Notes under the pieces: model-generated
What the model saw: the letters and a program-made list of their open reading frames with translations, nothing else
Database searches by the model: none
What the model was told of the DNA's origin: nothing
Assembly: GCF_036634175.1 (NCBI RefSeq)
Contig: NZ_JAZIFX010000001.1
Coordinates: 2,294,001 to 2,358,000, forward strand
Direction of reading: 5' to 3'
Source of the DNA: Streptomyces sp. P9-A2
Lineage (GTDB): Bacteria > Actinomycetota > Actinomycetes > Streptomycetales > Streptomycetaceae
Length of the DNA: 64,000 nucleotides
Part shown: positions 1-7,670 of the stretch, in pieces
Position numbering within the stretch: position 1 is the stretch's first letter
Layout: every line of letters starts with the position of its first letter
Program-made: the position numbers and the translations under genes

Positions 1-446
1 CGACGCCATGGAGCCTCCCCTGTTCGAGCGAAGCCGAGAGCTTGGGGAAGGGTAAAAAAACACGCGAAGCCTCTGACGGCGACGGTTCTCTTGGTCGAAA
101 ACCCGTCTACCAGTGGCTTCACCTACCTGTCAGCACAACGGCCAGGCTAATCCACCAGGTTGGGAAGGGGTCAGTGAATGTCCCCTGGATGGCACAGGCC
201 GGAGAAGCATCCGCCGGGCCTGATACGGATTCCGGGATCGGTCACGCGCCCGCCTCGCCGGACCACCGTGCCCGGGGAGCTGTCGATTACCGGGCACCAG
301 CTACCACATGATCGAACCGAGTAGTTGTTGATCGACAGCTCCCTGCCGTTACAGGAGAACAGCGGCGACACAGCTCGAAGGATTAACGACTGGCTGCAAT
401 CGGACTCAGCGGAATCCGCGCCGGCCATCCCCTCACCCCCGTCGGA
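1..446. other. Intergenic region with a long inverted repeat; no supported gene
   Basis: No open frame here has Streptomyces codon bias or a recognisable protein. The composition is more AT-rich than the flanking genes. The one clear structure is an inverted repeat with perfect 13-bp arms at 275-287 and 331-343 around a 43-base spacer. The first 60 bases contain a GC-rich imperfect hairpin of the dispersed type common in Streptomyces intergenic DNA. Confidence 0.5.
275..343. repeat. Inverted repeat, 13-bp perfect arms
   Basis: The left arm gggagctgtcgat (275-287) is the exact reverse complement of 331-343. The 43-base spacer is too long for a simple terminator. It could be the end of a decayed mobile element or a regulator site. 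Nothing next to it decides between these. Confidence 0.5.
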
Positions 447-2273
447 TCACCGGTCCCGGGCCGGTGTCCTGGGCTGGAGGATGTCGTGGAGGGAGTCCTC
501 GCGCCACTGCTCGAGGAGTTGGTGGAAGGCGTGGGCGCCGTGGGGGTAGGCGGACGGGCCGTTGGGGCGGCCTCGGCCTTCCCTGTTGTAGTAGCCGGGG
601 GTGCACTCGGCGTGGAACCACTCCTGGTCGGGGGCGTCCTCGGCCAGGGTGGCGAGCCAGGCGTCCTCGATCTCGCGGGGCGGTTCGACCAGGGCGTCCT
701 CGGCTTCGGCGGCGGCGACCAACGTGGCGGCGTGGACGGCCTGTTCGTCCAGGATGTGGGTGAAGTTGACGCTGCTGGCGTTCTGCAGGGACCCCATCTG
801 GATCAGGTTCGGGAAGCCGTTGCTGGTGAAGCCGTGCAGGGTGCGCGGGCCCTGCCGCGCCCAGACGTGCAGGAGTTGGGTGCCGCCCCGGCCGTGGACG
901 GGGAGCTTCCCGGAGAGGACGCCCGAGGTGCCGACGGAGAAACCCGTGGCGAAGATCAGGCAGTCGAGGTCGTACGTCGTGTCGCCGACGACCACGCCGG
1001 TCTCGGTGACGCGCTCGATGCCGTGGGTGTCGGCGGTGTCGACCAGGGTGACGTTGGCGCGGTTGAAGGCCTGGTAGTACTGGTCGGAGAAGGTGGGGCG
1101 CTTGCAGGCGTACCGGTACCAGGGCTTGAGCTTCTCCGCCGTGTCCGGGGCGGTGACGGTCTGCTCGACGCGGGCGCGGAGATCGTTCATCTTGGCGGCG
1201 TCGGCCGCCTCGTAGGCCGCTTCGAAGGCCTCCCGGTCGTCCTGGCGGCGGAAACTCGGCAGGAGCTTCTCCAGGAGGCCGGCCGACTCGGTCCAGCGGT
1301 CGGCGACGAGATCCCGGTCGGCCGGTTCGCCGGAGACGATGCGGAGGTAGTTCTCGCGGCGCTCGCGCGCCCAGCCCTCGCGGTCGGCGCCGACGTCCCG
1401 GGCGGTGGTGCGGCGGTTGGCGCGGACGTCCACGGTGGAGGGGGTGCGCTGGAAGACGTGGACGTGTGCGGCGTCCTCGGCCAGCATCGGGATGGCCTGG
1501 ATGCCGGTGGCGCCGGTGCCGACGACGCCCACCCGCTTGTCCGCGAGGCCGGTCATGCCGCCGTCCGGGGTGCCGCCGGTGTAGGCGTAGTCCCACCGCG
1601 AGGTGTGGAAGGTGTGGCCCTTGAAGTCCTGGATGCCGGGGATCCCGGGGAGCTTGGGCGTGGAGAGGGTGCCGGTGGAGGTGACGACGTACGTGGCGCG
1701 GAACGCGTCGCCGCGGTCGGTGGTCACGGTCCACGTCTCGTCGGCCTCGTCCCAGGTCAGCGAGGTGACCGAGGTGGAGAACAGGGCGTGCTCGTAGAGG
1801 TCGAACTGCCGGGCGACGCGCACCGCGTGGCGGCGGATCTCCTCGCCGGGGGCGTACTTCCACTCCGGGACGTATCCGGTCTCGTCGAGCATCGGCAGGT
1901 ACACATGCGACTCGATGTCGCAGTGGATGCCCGGGTACCGGTTCCAGTACCAGGTGCCCCCGAAGTCGCCGCCCGTCTCGACGACGCGGACGGACTGCAC
2001 GCCCCGCTGCCGCATCCGCGCCCCGGCGAGGATGCCGCCGAATCCGCCGCCGACCACGGCGACGTCGACGGTGTCGCGCAACGGCTCCCGCTCGGCGACC
2101 TCACCGACATAGGGGTCGGCGGCGTAGTAGCCGAACTCGGCTTCGGGGGCCTGGTACTGGGTGGCGCCGTCCTGGCGTACGCGGCGCTCGCGCTCGGAGC
2201 GGTAGCGCTGCCTCAGCTCGTCCAGTTCCTCGCGGGACGGGGCCTGGTGGGGCGGTATGTGAGGGATCGTCAT
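447..2273 (-). CDS. Baeyer-Villiger flavin monooxygenase
   Basis: This 608-residue flavoprotein should insert one oxygen next to a ketone carbonyl, giving an ester or lactone, using FAD and NADPH. An N-terminal FAD Rossmann motif GGGFGG lies at residues 75-80, followed by the class-typical GGTWYWNRYPG at about 105-115. The Baeyer-Villiger fingerprint F-x-G-x3-H-x3-W-D lies at 217-228, and a second nucleotide motif GTGATG at 252-257. The length suits the cyclohexanone/phenylacetone monooxygenase group with its N-terminal extension. The ATG at 2273 is the first start after the divergent promoter region. The gene faces the lipoprotein gene across about 200 bases that hold a perfect 20-bp palindrome, so it is probably repressor-controlled. 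The ketone substrate cannot be read from the sequence. Confidence 0.92.
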   Translation of the reverse strand: MTIPHIPPHQAPSREELDELRQRYRSERERRVRQDGATQYQAPEAEFGYYAADPYVGEVAEREPLRDTVDVAVVGGGFGGILAGARMRQRGVQSVRVVETGGDFGGTWYWNRYPGIHCDIESHVYLPMLDETGYVPEWKYAPGEEIRRHAVRVARQFDLYEHALFSTSVTSLTWDEADETWTVTTDRGDAFRATYVVTSTGTLSTPKLPGIPGIQDFKGHTFHTSRWDYAYTGGTPDGGMTGLADKRVGVVGTGATGIQAIPMLAEDAAHVHVFQRTPSTVDVRANRRTTARDVGADREGWARERRENYLRIVSGEPADRDLVADRWTESAGLLEKLLPSFRRQDDREAFEAAYEAADAAKMNDLRARVEQTVTAPDTAEKLKPWYRYACKRPTFSDQYYQAFNRANVTLVDTADTHGIERVTETGVVVGDTTYDLDCLIFATGFSVGTSGVLSGKLPVHGRGGTQLLHVWARQGPRTLHGFTSNGFPNLIQMGSLQNASSVNFTHILDEQAVHAATLVAAAEAEDALVEPPREIEDAWLATLAEDAPDQEWFHAECTPGYYNREGRGRPNGPSAYPHGAHAFHQLLEQWREDSLHDILQPRTPARDR

Positions 2274-2352
2274 GTGGGGGGACCTGCCTCAATCCTCTGT
2301 TGTTCCGGCCGCTTCGACCTGTGCGGTCGTCGGCTCCGCTACGGTAACAACT

Positions 2353-2372
2353 ACCGGACAGTACTGTCCGGT
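2353..2372. promoter_or_regulatory. Perfect 20-bp palindromic operator candidate
   Basis: The half-site accggacagt is followed at once by its exact reverse complement, so all 20 bases are symmetric. It lies in the divergent region between the Baeyer-Villiger monooxygenase (start 2273) and the lipoprotein gene (start 2478). A TetR-family regulator is encoded at 3543-4148. TetR proteins usually bind palindromes of this size, so that protein is the obvious candidate ligand. This link is an inference. Confidence 0.65.
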
Positions 2373-2477
2373 TGGGATTCGGACGCGCGGTGGCGCGTAC
2401 TGACCCGTCCCCGCCCCGTCCCACTGCCGCCGGCGCCCTCGACCCCACTCCCCTCCCCACAGCCGACAGGAAGAGCG

Positions 2478-3530
2478 ATGCCCCCCATGCGACGACTCCC
2501 TCTACGCTCCATCGCCGTGCTCGCCGCCATCGGTTCCCTCGCCCTCACCGGATGCGGTACGCAGACGGGTGACGCCGGTGAGCAGACGGCCGGCGCTCCC
2601 GGCGCGGGCGGCCAAAGCATTCGCGCGCAGCAGGTGATGCGACTGACGGAGGTGCACAAGCAGACCGGGATGACGCTGCTGGAGGGGCCGGTCTTCGGCG
2701 CGGACGGCGGTCTGTTCGTCGTCGACGTCACCGCGCCCGAGGGCGAGCCGAAAGTGATGCGCGTTGATGTCCGCAAGAAGACGAAGCGGGCGGTGCACAC
2801 CGACGGGCGCGGGGCGTACACCTCGGCGCAGTTCAGCCCGTACGACGGACGGCTCTACCTGACCGACTTCGCGCACGGCGAGATCGTGAGCCTGAGCCCG
2901 GACGCCCTCGACGCCGACGGTGGCGACCTGCGGACCTTCTTCTCCGGCAAGGTCGACGGGGCGCCGATGAACCCCGACGACATCGCCTTCGACGAGGACG
3001 GCAACCTGTACGTCAGCGACTCGCGCGGCCTGACCGAGGGCAAGGCGCTCGGGCGCGTGGTGCGGATCGACCGCGACGGCGAGGAGGCCACCGTGCTGGC
3101 CGACGGCCTCGCCGCGACGAACGGGATCTCCTTCGACGCGGAGTACCGCGGGCTGTGGTTCAGCGAGCTGACGGAGAACCGGATCTCGTACCTCCCCGTC
3201 GGCAGGAAGGGCGGGGTCACGGCCCGGCACACCGCCATCCGGGTCGACGGCGGGATCGCGCAGACCGACTCCATCGCCGTGGACGCGGACGGCAACCTCT
3301 ACCAGGCGCTGCACGGGCGGCCCGCGATGGTCGTGTACGACCGGCACGGTGAGCGCCTGGCGACCGTCGAGGTGCCCGCGCGCGCCGCCGAGGGCCTGGA
3401 GTCGGCGACGAACGTGGCGATCACGCCCGGCGGGACCAAGGCGTACATGACCGTCAGCGGGCCCGCGGGCGGGTACCTGTACACCTTCGACGCGCTGGCG
3501 AAGGGCACCCGGCAGTCCAACGGCGGCTGA
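2478..3530 (+). CDS. SMP-30/gluconolactonase-like beta-propeller lipoprotein
   Basis: A 350-residue exported lipoprotein. The N terminus has arginines, a hydrophobic stretch and the lipobox LTGC with the lipid-modified Cys at residue 26. The mature part looks like an SMP-30/gluconolaconase/LRE propeller: repeated strands such as DGNLYVSDSRG, a calcium-site-like NGISFD and SIAVDADGNLYQ. Such proteins hydrolyse lactones or bind ligands through a central metal. The open frame continues far upstream, but the ATG at 2478 directly precedes the signal peptide and has an aggaag ribosome site, so the earlier part is the antisense shadow of the monooxygenase gene. A lactone product of the neighbouring monooxygenase is an attractive substrate, but this is inference. 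Confidence 0.85.
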   Translation: MPPMRRLPLRSIAVLAAIGSLALTGCGTQTGDAGEQTAGAPGAGGQSIRAQQVMRLTEVHKQTGMTLLEGPVFGADGGLFVVDVTAPEGEPKVMRVDVRKKTKRAVHTDGRGAYTSAQFSPYDGRLYLTDFAHGEIVSLSPDALDADGGDLRTFFSGKVDGAPMNPDDIAFDEDGNLYVSDSRGLTEGKALGRVVRIDRDGEEATVLADGLAATNGISFDAEYRGLWFSELTENRISYLPVGRKGGVTARHTAIRVDGGIAQTDSIAVDADGNLYQALHGRPAMVVYDRHGERLATVEVPARAAEGLESATNVAITPGGTKAYMTVSGPAGGYLYTFDALAKGTRQSNGG

Positions 3531-3542
3531 CGGCTGCTGACT

Positions 3543-4148
3543 TCACCCCGAGAAGGGCCGCACCGGTCCCACCTCGACGCCGAGGAGCCGCCAGGCCGCC
3601 AGCGCCCTGCGCTCCCGCTCCTCGCGGGAGGGGCCGGCGACTGCGCCGGAGACCATGGCGACGGCGAGCATGAGGTCGTCCGCCGCGATCGGCCGGTGGC
3701 CGCCGCCGTCGTCGCCGGGCAGGTGGGCGCGCAGGGCGTGCTCGACCCGCCGGGACAGGGCCAGGGCGTGCGCGCGGACGCCGGAACGGCGGTCCGATCC
3801 GTCGGCGTGCAGGAGGCCGATGAACGCGGCCGACTCCTTCAGGTGCCAGGTCAGCACGCCGAGCACACCGGCGAAGGTCGCGTCCTCGGCCGCGGCCGCC
3901 TGCTCGACCTCGCGGACGTTCTCCTCCAGCACCGCGGCCGTCACGGCGGCCCGGTCGGGGAAGTGCCGGTACAGGACGCCCTGCCCGACCCCGGCGCGGC
4001 GCGCGATCGCGGACAGCGGGACGTCCAGGCCCTGCTCCGCGTAGATCTCCCGGGCGGCGGCGACCAGCGCGGCACGGTTGCGGGCGGCGGCCCTGGGCCC
4101 GTCGTTCGCGGGCCGTTGCCGCTGGTCCGGCACGGGATGCTGCGTCAT
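3543..4148 (-). CDS. TetR-family transcriptional regulator
   Basis: A 201-residue repressor-type regulator. The N-terminal helix-turn-helix is clear: RAALVAAAREIYAEQGLD, then LSAIARRAGVGQGVLYRHF around residues 25-65, the classic TetR pattern. The rest is a helical ligand-binding domain of the AcrR-like SBP-domain type. The ATG at 4148 gives the standard family length; the open frame extends upstream only through low-complexity DNA. It is convergent with the lipoprotein gene, 12 bases away. It most likely controls the monooxygenase/lipoprotein divergent pair through the palindrome at 2353-2372. Confidence 0.9.
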   Translation of the reverse strand: MTQHPVPDQRQRPANDGPRAAARNRAALVAAAREIYAEQGLDVPLSAIARRAGVGQGVLYRHFPDRAAVTAAVLEENVREVEQAAAAEDATFAGVLGVLTWHLKESAAFIGLLHADGSDRRSGVRAHALALSRRVEHALRAHLPGDDGGGHRPIAADDLMLAVAMVSGAVAGPSREERERRALAAWRLLGVEVGPVRPFSG

Positions 4149-4252
4149 CCCGGCAGGGTACGGCAACGCTCGCTCGACACCGCCGCGTCGGCTCGCACAC
4201 CCCCGCCCTTCACGGACGCGGCGCCGGCCGAGGTGCAAGGCTGAGGGCGCAC

Positions 4253-4486
4253 TCGAACCAAACGGTCCGGCCGCCACCGGCCGGAGACGGCGTACCCCCA
4301 CCGATCGGTCACCGCCTCGACGAGCAGCCCGCGCCCGCCATCGGCCGGCGCGCCCCGGTCCGCCGGCACCGGCAGTCGCGAACAACTGCCGGAAACCTCC
4401 GCCCGTACCGTGCCGGGCGGCAGCAGGAAGCAGCTGCCACATCGACGCCCGGGTACATGCCGGATGACGTTGGCGAGCAGTCCCGA
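4253..4486 (-). pseudogene. Remnant of an RsbW-like ATP-binding regulator
   Basis: One minus-strand frame reads LLANVIRHVPGR, then later GGRGLLVEAVTDRWGY. These match the end of the N box and the G-box/C-terminal strand of the HATPase_c proteins of the RsbW/SpoIIAB type that Streptomyces encodes in large numbers. The N-terminal half, including the conserved Asn region, is missing. Upstream the frame runs into the octanucleotide arrays, and downstream it continues into unrelated residues to a stop near 4145. It is most likely a dead fragment. Confidence 0.5.
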
Positions 4487-4532
4487 CACCGCGAGTGGTG
4501 GCCCCGCGCCCTGCCGGCCCCGGTCCCCCCGT

Positions 4533-4616
4533 CCGCACGCCCGCACGCCCGCACGCCCGCACGCCCGCACGCCCAACTGCCGGGCTGCCGGGCTGCCGGG
4601 CTGCCGGGCTGCCGGG
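4533..4616. repeat. Two adjacent 5-unit octanucleotide arrays
   Basis: Five exact copies of ccgcacgc occupy 4533-4572. After four bases, five exact copies of ctgccggg occupy 4577-4616. The two units differ in sequence but share length and copy number. An 8-base unit shifts the reading frame with each gain or loss of a copy. Confidence 0.9.
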
Positions 4617-4778
4617 CCCTTGTGACAGCTCGATCACGAGCCGGAGTCGTGGCGGGGCCGGGAGGGGTGAGAGGGAGGGGCCGGGCCCGTGAAGCGCCGG
4701 TGAAAACCTGTGGAAGTGGTGTCGGTGGGGCCGCTTATGCTGCACCGGTTGATCACGCGGGACCAGGGAGGGCACGGC

Positions 4779-5765
4779 ATGTTCGGCAAGCTGTTCGGCA
4801 GGGGTGCGGAGAGACCAGGGGCGGATCCGTACGCTCTTCCCCCCACCCGCAGGCAGAGGAACGGGGTGTACACACTGCGCGCGCTCGGGGACGTACGGGT
4901 GCTCGCGCTGGTGGAGGCGGCCGACGCGGGTGACTGGGAAGGAGTGAAGGAGTCGCTGGAACCCTTCGACCTCGGCCGTGATCACCACATCCTCGGTGAA
5001 CTGGCCGACCTGGACGGTCTGCAGGACTGGATCGGCCGGGCCGTCGAGGAGGACAAGGAGCACCGGGCGACGGCTCTGCTGATATCCGGGGCGCGGCACA
5101 TCGTCTGGGGCTGGGAGGCGCGCACCGCGGAGCGCGCCGTGAACGTCACGCAGGAACAGTGGCGGATCTTCCACGAGCGGCTCCGCATCGCCGAGGAACA
5201 GTTGTTCGAGGCAGCCGAGTTGCGGCCCGAATGGATCACGCCGTGGCGCCAACTGCTCACCTCCGGACGTGGTATGTCGCTGGGCGGCGCCGTCACCGAG
5301 ACCCGATTCGACGCCGCCCTGCGACGCGACCCGCTGGACCTATCGAGCCACCTGGAGCGGGTGGGCCAGTTGCAGCCCCGGTGGGGCGGCGAGCCGGGCC
5401 AGGCCCTGGAGTTCGCGCGCGAGGCGTTCGCCGGCGCGCCCGAGGGGCACCGCCTCGGCTGTGTGATCGCCATGGCGCACATCGAGAACTGGGTGGAGTC
5501 GGACGACGAGAACTGCCTCGACACACCTGAGATCCAGGCCGAATTGAACGACGCTGCCCGCCGCAGCATCCTGCACCCCGGCTACGAGCGGCGCCTGGGC
5601 TGGCAGAACGACTTCAACATGTTCGCCATGGCCCTGGCGCTGGCCTCCGAGAGCACCGTGTGCCGACGCGTCTTCCACGAACTGGACGGCGCCTACACCA
5701 CCTGGCCGTGGACGTTCATGGCGCAGCCCGAGAAGCAGTACGCCCGCTTCCGGCGCCACGCTTGA
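4779..5765 (+). CDS. Uncharacterised protein, first gene of an Hsp90/TPR cassette
   Basis: A 328-residue soluble protein of unknown function. The ATG at 4779 (MFGKLFGRG) fits the common start of such Streptomyces proteins; the in-frame ATG at 4710 would add an unlikely leader. The sequence is rich in Trp, Glu and Arg, with helical stretches such as LALVEAADAGDWEGVKESL and LEFAREAFAGAPEGHRLGC, which suggest tetratricopeptide-like or DUF4034-like repeats. There is no signal peptide or membrane segment. Only 46 bases separate it from the Hsp90 gene, so the two are probably cotranscribed and functionally linked. I cannot name a reaction. Confidence 0.75.
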   Translation: MFGKLFGRGAERPGADPYALPPTRRQRNGVYTLRALGDVRVLALVEAADAGDWEGVKESLEPFDLGRDHHILGELADLDGLQDWIGRAVEEDKEHRATALLISGARHIVWGWEARTAERAVNVTQEQWRIFHERLRIAEEQLFEAAELRPEWITPWRQLLTSGRGMSLGGAVTETRFDAALRRDPLDLSSHLERVGQLQPRWGGEPGQALEFAREAFAGAPEGHRLGCVIAMAHIENWVESDDENCLDTPEIQAELNDAARRSILHPGYERRLGWQNDFNMFAMALALASESTVCRRVFHELDGAYTTWPWTFMAQPEKQYARFRRHA

Positions 5766-5811
5766 GCCCGCGACCCTCCCACCCCTCCCTCCCGCCATCC
5801 CGGACGGCACG

Positions 5812-7668
5812 ATGACTCTCCCCGACACCGCCACGAACCCGGCCGGCGCCGACCGCACCTTCCAGGTGGATCTGCGCGGCCTCGTCGACCTCCTCTCCCA
5901 CCACCTCTACTCCAGCCCTCGTGTCTACCTGCGCGAACTCCTGCAGAACGCGGTGGACGCGCTGACCGCCCGGCACGGCCTCGCCCCCGACGCGCCCGCC
6001 GACGCGTTCGGCATCCGCCTGTACGCCGACGGTCTGGTGGTCCGCGTCGAGGACGACGGGGTCGGTCTCACCGAGGCCGACGTGCACACCTTCCTCGCCA
6101 CCATCGGCCGCAGCAGCAAGCGTGCGGAGAAGATCGCCGAGCAACGTGCCGACTTCATCGGCCAGTTCGGCATCGGCCTGCTCTCCTGCTTCCTGGTCGC
6201 GGACGAGATCCACGTCCTGAGCCGCTCCGCCCGTACCCCCGACGCGCCCGCCGTGGAGTGGCGGGGACGCGGCGACGGCAGCTACACCGTGCGCGTCCTG
6301 CCCGCCTCCGCCCGGCCCCGGCCCGGCACCACCGTCACGCTGACCCCGCGCGCGGACGCCGGCGAGTGGACCCGTCCCGCGCAGGTGCACGCGCTGGCCC
6401 GGCACTTCGGCTCCCTGCTGCGCCACCCGGTGACCTTCGACGACGGTACGGGCGGCCCCGGCGGCACGGGTGCGTCCGTGAACCCCGAGCCGGCGCCCTG
6501 GGTGCGTACGTACCCCACGCCGGGCTCCCGTTCCCGGGCGCTGGCCGCGTACGGCGAGGAGGTCTTCGGGTTCACGCCGCTGGACACGATCGAGCTGGAC
6601 CTGCCGGCCGTGGGCCTGAAGGGCATCGCGTGCGTGCTGCCCGAGGCCGTGCCGGTCGGTCGCCGCCACGGCCACCGCGTGCACGTCAAGGGCATGCTGC
6701 TGTCCGAGCAGGCCGAGGAGATCCTGCCCGAGTGGGCGTTCTTCGTCCGCTGTGTCGTCGACGCCGAGAGCCTGCGCCCGACGGCATCACGCGAGTCCCT
6801 GTACGAGGACGACACCCTCGCCGCCGTCCGCGACGCCCTCGCCGAGCGGCTGCGCGCGTGGATCGCCCGGGCCGCGGCCAGCGACCCGGAGCTGCTCGGC
6901 CGCTTCCTCCAGGCTCACCACCTGGCCGTGAAGTCGCTCGCGGTGCACGACGACGAGATCCTGCGGATGCTGCTGCCCTGGCTGCCGTTCGAGACCACCG
7001 ACGGGCACTGCACCCTCGACGAGTTCGCGCGCACTCACCGCACCGTGCTGGTGACGTCGAGCGTGGAGGAGTTCCGGCAGGTCGCGGCGATCGCCTCGGC
7101 CGCCGGACTCGGCGTCGTCAACGGCGGCTACACCTACGACCGTGAACTGGTCCACCGGCTGCCCGAGATCAGGCCCGAGGTCACGGTCGCCGACCTCGAC
7201 CCGGCGACCCTCACCGCCCACCTCGACCCCGTCGACCGGGAGACGGAACTGGCCGCGGCGGCCTACCTGGCCCTGGCCCGCGACGCCCTCGCCGTCTTCG
7301 ACTGCGACGTCGCGCTGCGCACCTTCCAGCCCGCCTCCGCCCCCGCCCTCCTCGTCGACAGCCGCGAGGCACGGCACGAGCGCACCCGCTCCCAGCTCGC
7401 CCGCGAGCAGGAGGGCGGCCTGTGGGGCGACATCCTGGGCGCCCTGCGCCAGGAGGCACCGCGGGCGCAGCTGATCCTCAACCAGCTCAACCCGCTGGTG
7501 CGCACCGCCGTGACCATCGACGGGCCCGAGCTGGCCCGCACCAGCGCCGAGGCCCTCTACGGGCAGGCCGCGATGCTGTCCCGGCGTCCGCTCAGACCCG
7601 CCGAGTCGAGCCTCATCAACCGCTCCTTCCTCGATCTCCTCGCCCACGCACTCCGCAAGGACAGCTGA
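5812..7668 (+). CDS. HtpG-like Hsp90-family chaperone (divergent)
   Basis: This 618-residue protein has the GHKL ATPase signatures of Hsp90: LRELLQNAVDAL near residues 42-53, DDGVGLT near 82-88, and GQFGIGLLSCF near 118-128. A region like the middle domain follows, with RESLYEDD in the position of the ATPase-contacting loop, and then a helical C terminus. The length is close to E. coli HtpG (about 624). Outside the nucleotide-binding motifs it looks divergent from housekeeping HtpG. It sits between the uncharacterised 328-residue gene and a giant TPR-like gene that starts 2 bases after its stop. This points to a dedicated chaperone/co-chaperone unit. Clients are unknown. Confidence 0.85.
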   Translation: MTLPDTATNPAGADRTFQVDLRGLVDLLSHHLYSSPRVYLRELLQNAVDALTARHGLAPDAPADAFGIRLYADGLVVRVEDDGVGLTEADVHTFLATIGRSSKRAEKIAEQRADFIGQFGIGLLSCFLVADEIHVLSRSARTPDAPAVEWRGRGDGSYTVRVLPASARPRPGTTVTLTPRADAGEWTRPAQVHALARHFGSLLRHPVTFDDGTGGPGGTGASVNPEPAPWVRTYPTPGSRSRALAAYGEEVFGFTPLDTIELDLPAVGLKGIACVLPEAVPVGRRHGHRVHVKGMLLSEQAEEILPEWAFFVRCVVDAESLRPTASRESLYEDDTLAAVRDALAERLRAWIARAAASDPELLGRFLQAHHLAVKSLAVHDDEILRMLLPWLPFETTDGHCTLDEFARTHRTVLVTSSVEEFRQVAAIASAAGLGVVNGGYTYDRELVHRLPEIRPEVTVADLDPATLTAHLDPVDRETELAAAAYLALARDALAVFDCDVALRTFQPASAPALLVDSREARHERTRSQLAREQEGGLWGDILGALRQEAPRAQLILNQLNPLVRTAVTIDGPELARTSAEALYGQAAMLSRRPLRPAESSLINRSFLDLLAHALRKDS

Positions 7669-7670
7669 CG

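Larger units (their letters stand above)
4149..4778. other. Non-coding region with an ATPase remnant and octanucleotide arrays
   Basis: This 630-base stretch holds a decayed anti-sigma-factor-type ATPase (4253-4486, minus strand) and two adjacent arrays of 8-base repeats (4533-4616). After the arrays, 4620-4778 is the likely promoter and leader of the next gene. No intact gene is seen. Confidence 0.6.

Noticed and set aside
42..311. 89-codon open frame in the first intergenic region
   Set aside because: No ribosome site, weak codon bias and no recognisable protein. It overlaps the inverted repeat.
486..2477. Plus-strand open frame running into the lipoprotein gene
   Set aside because: It is the antisense shadow of the monooxygenase gene. 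The lipoprotein starts at 2478 with its own ribosome site and signal peptide.
4533..4616. Possible CRISPR array
   Set aside because: Units are 8 bases and contiguous, without spacers, and no cas genes are near.
4149..5252. Extended N terminus of the TetR regulator
   Set aside because: The extension would be built from octamer repeats and the antisense of the next gene. The ATG at 4148 gives the normal family length.
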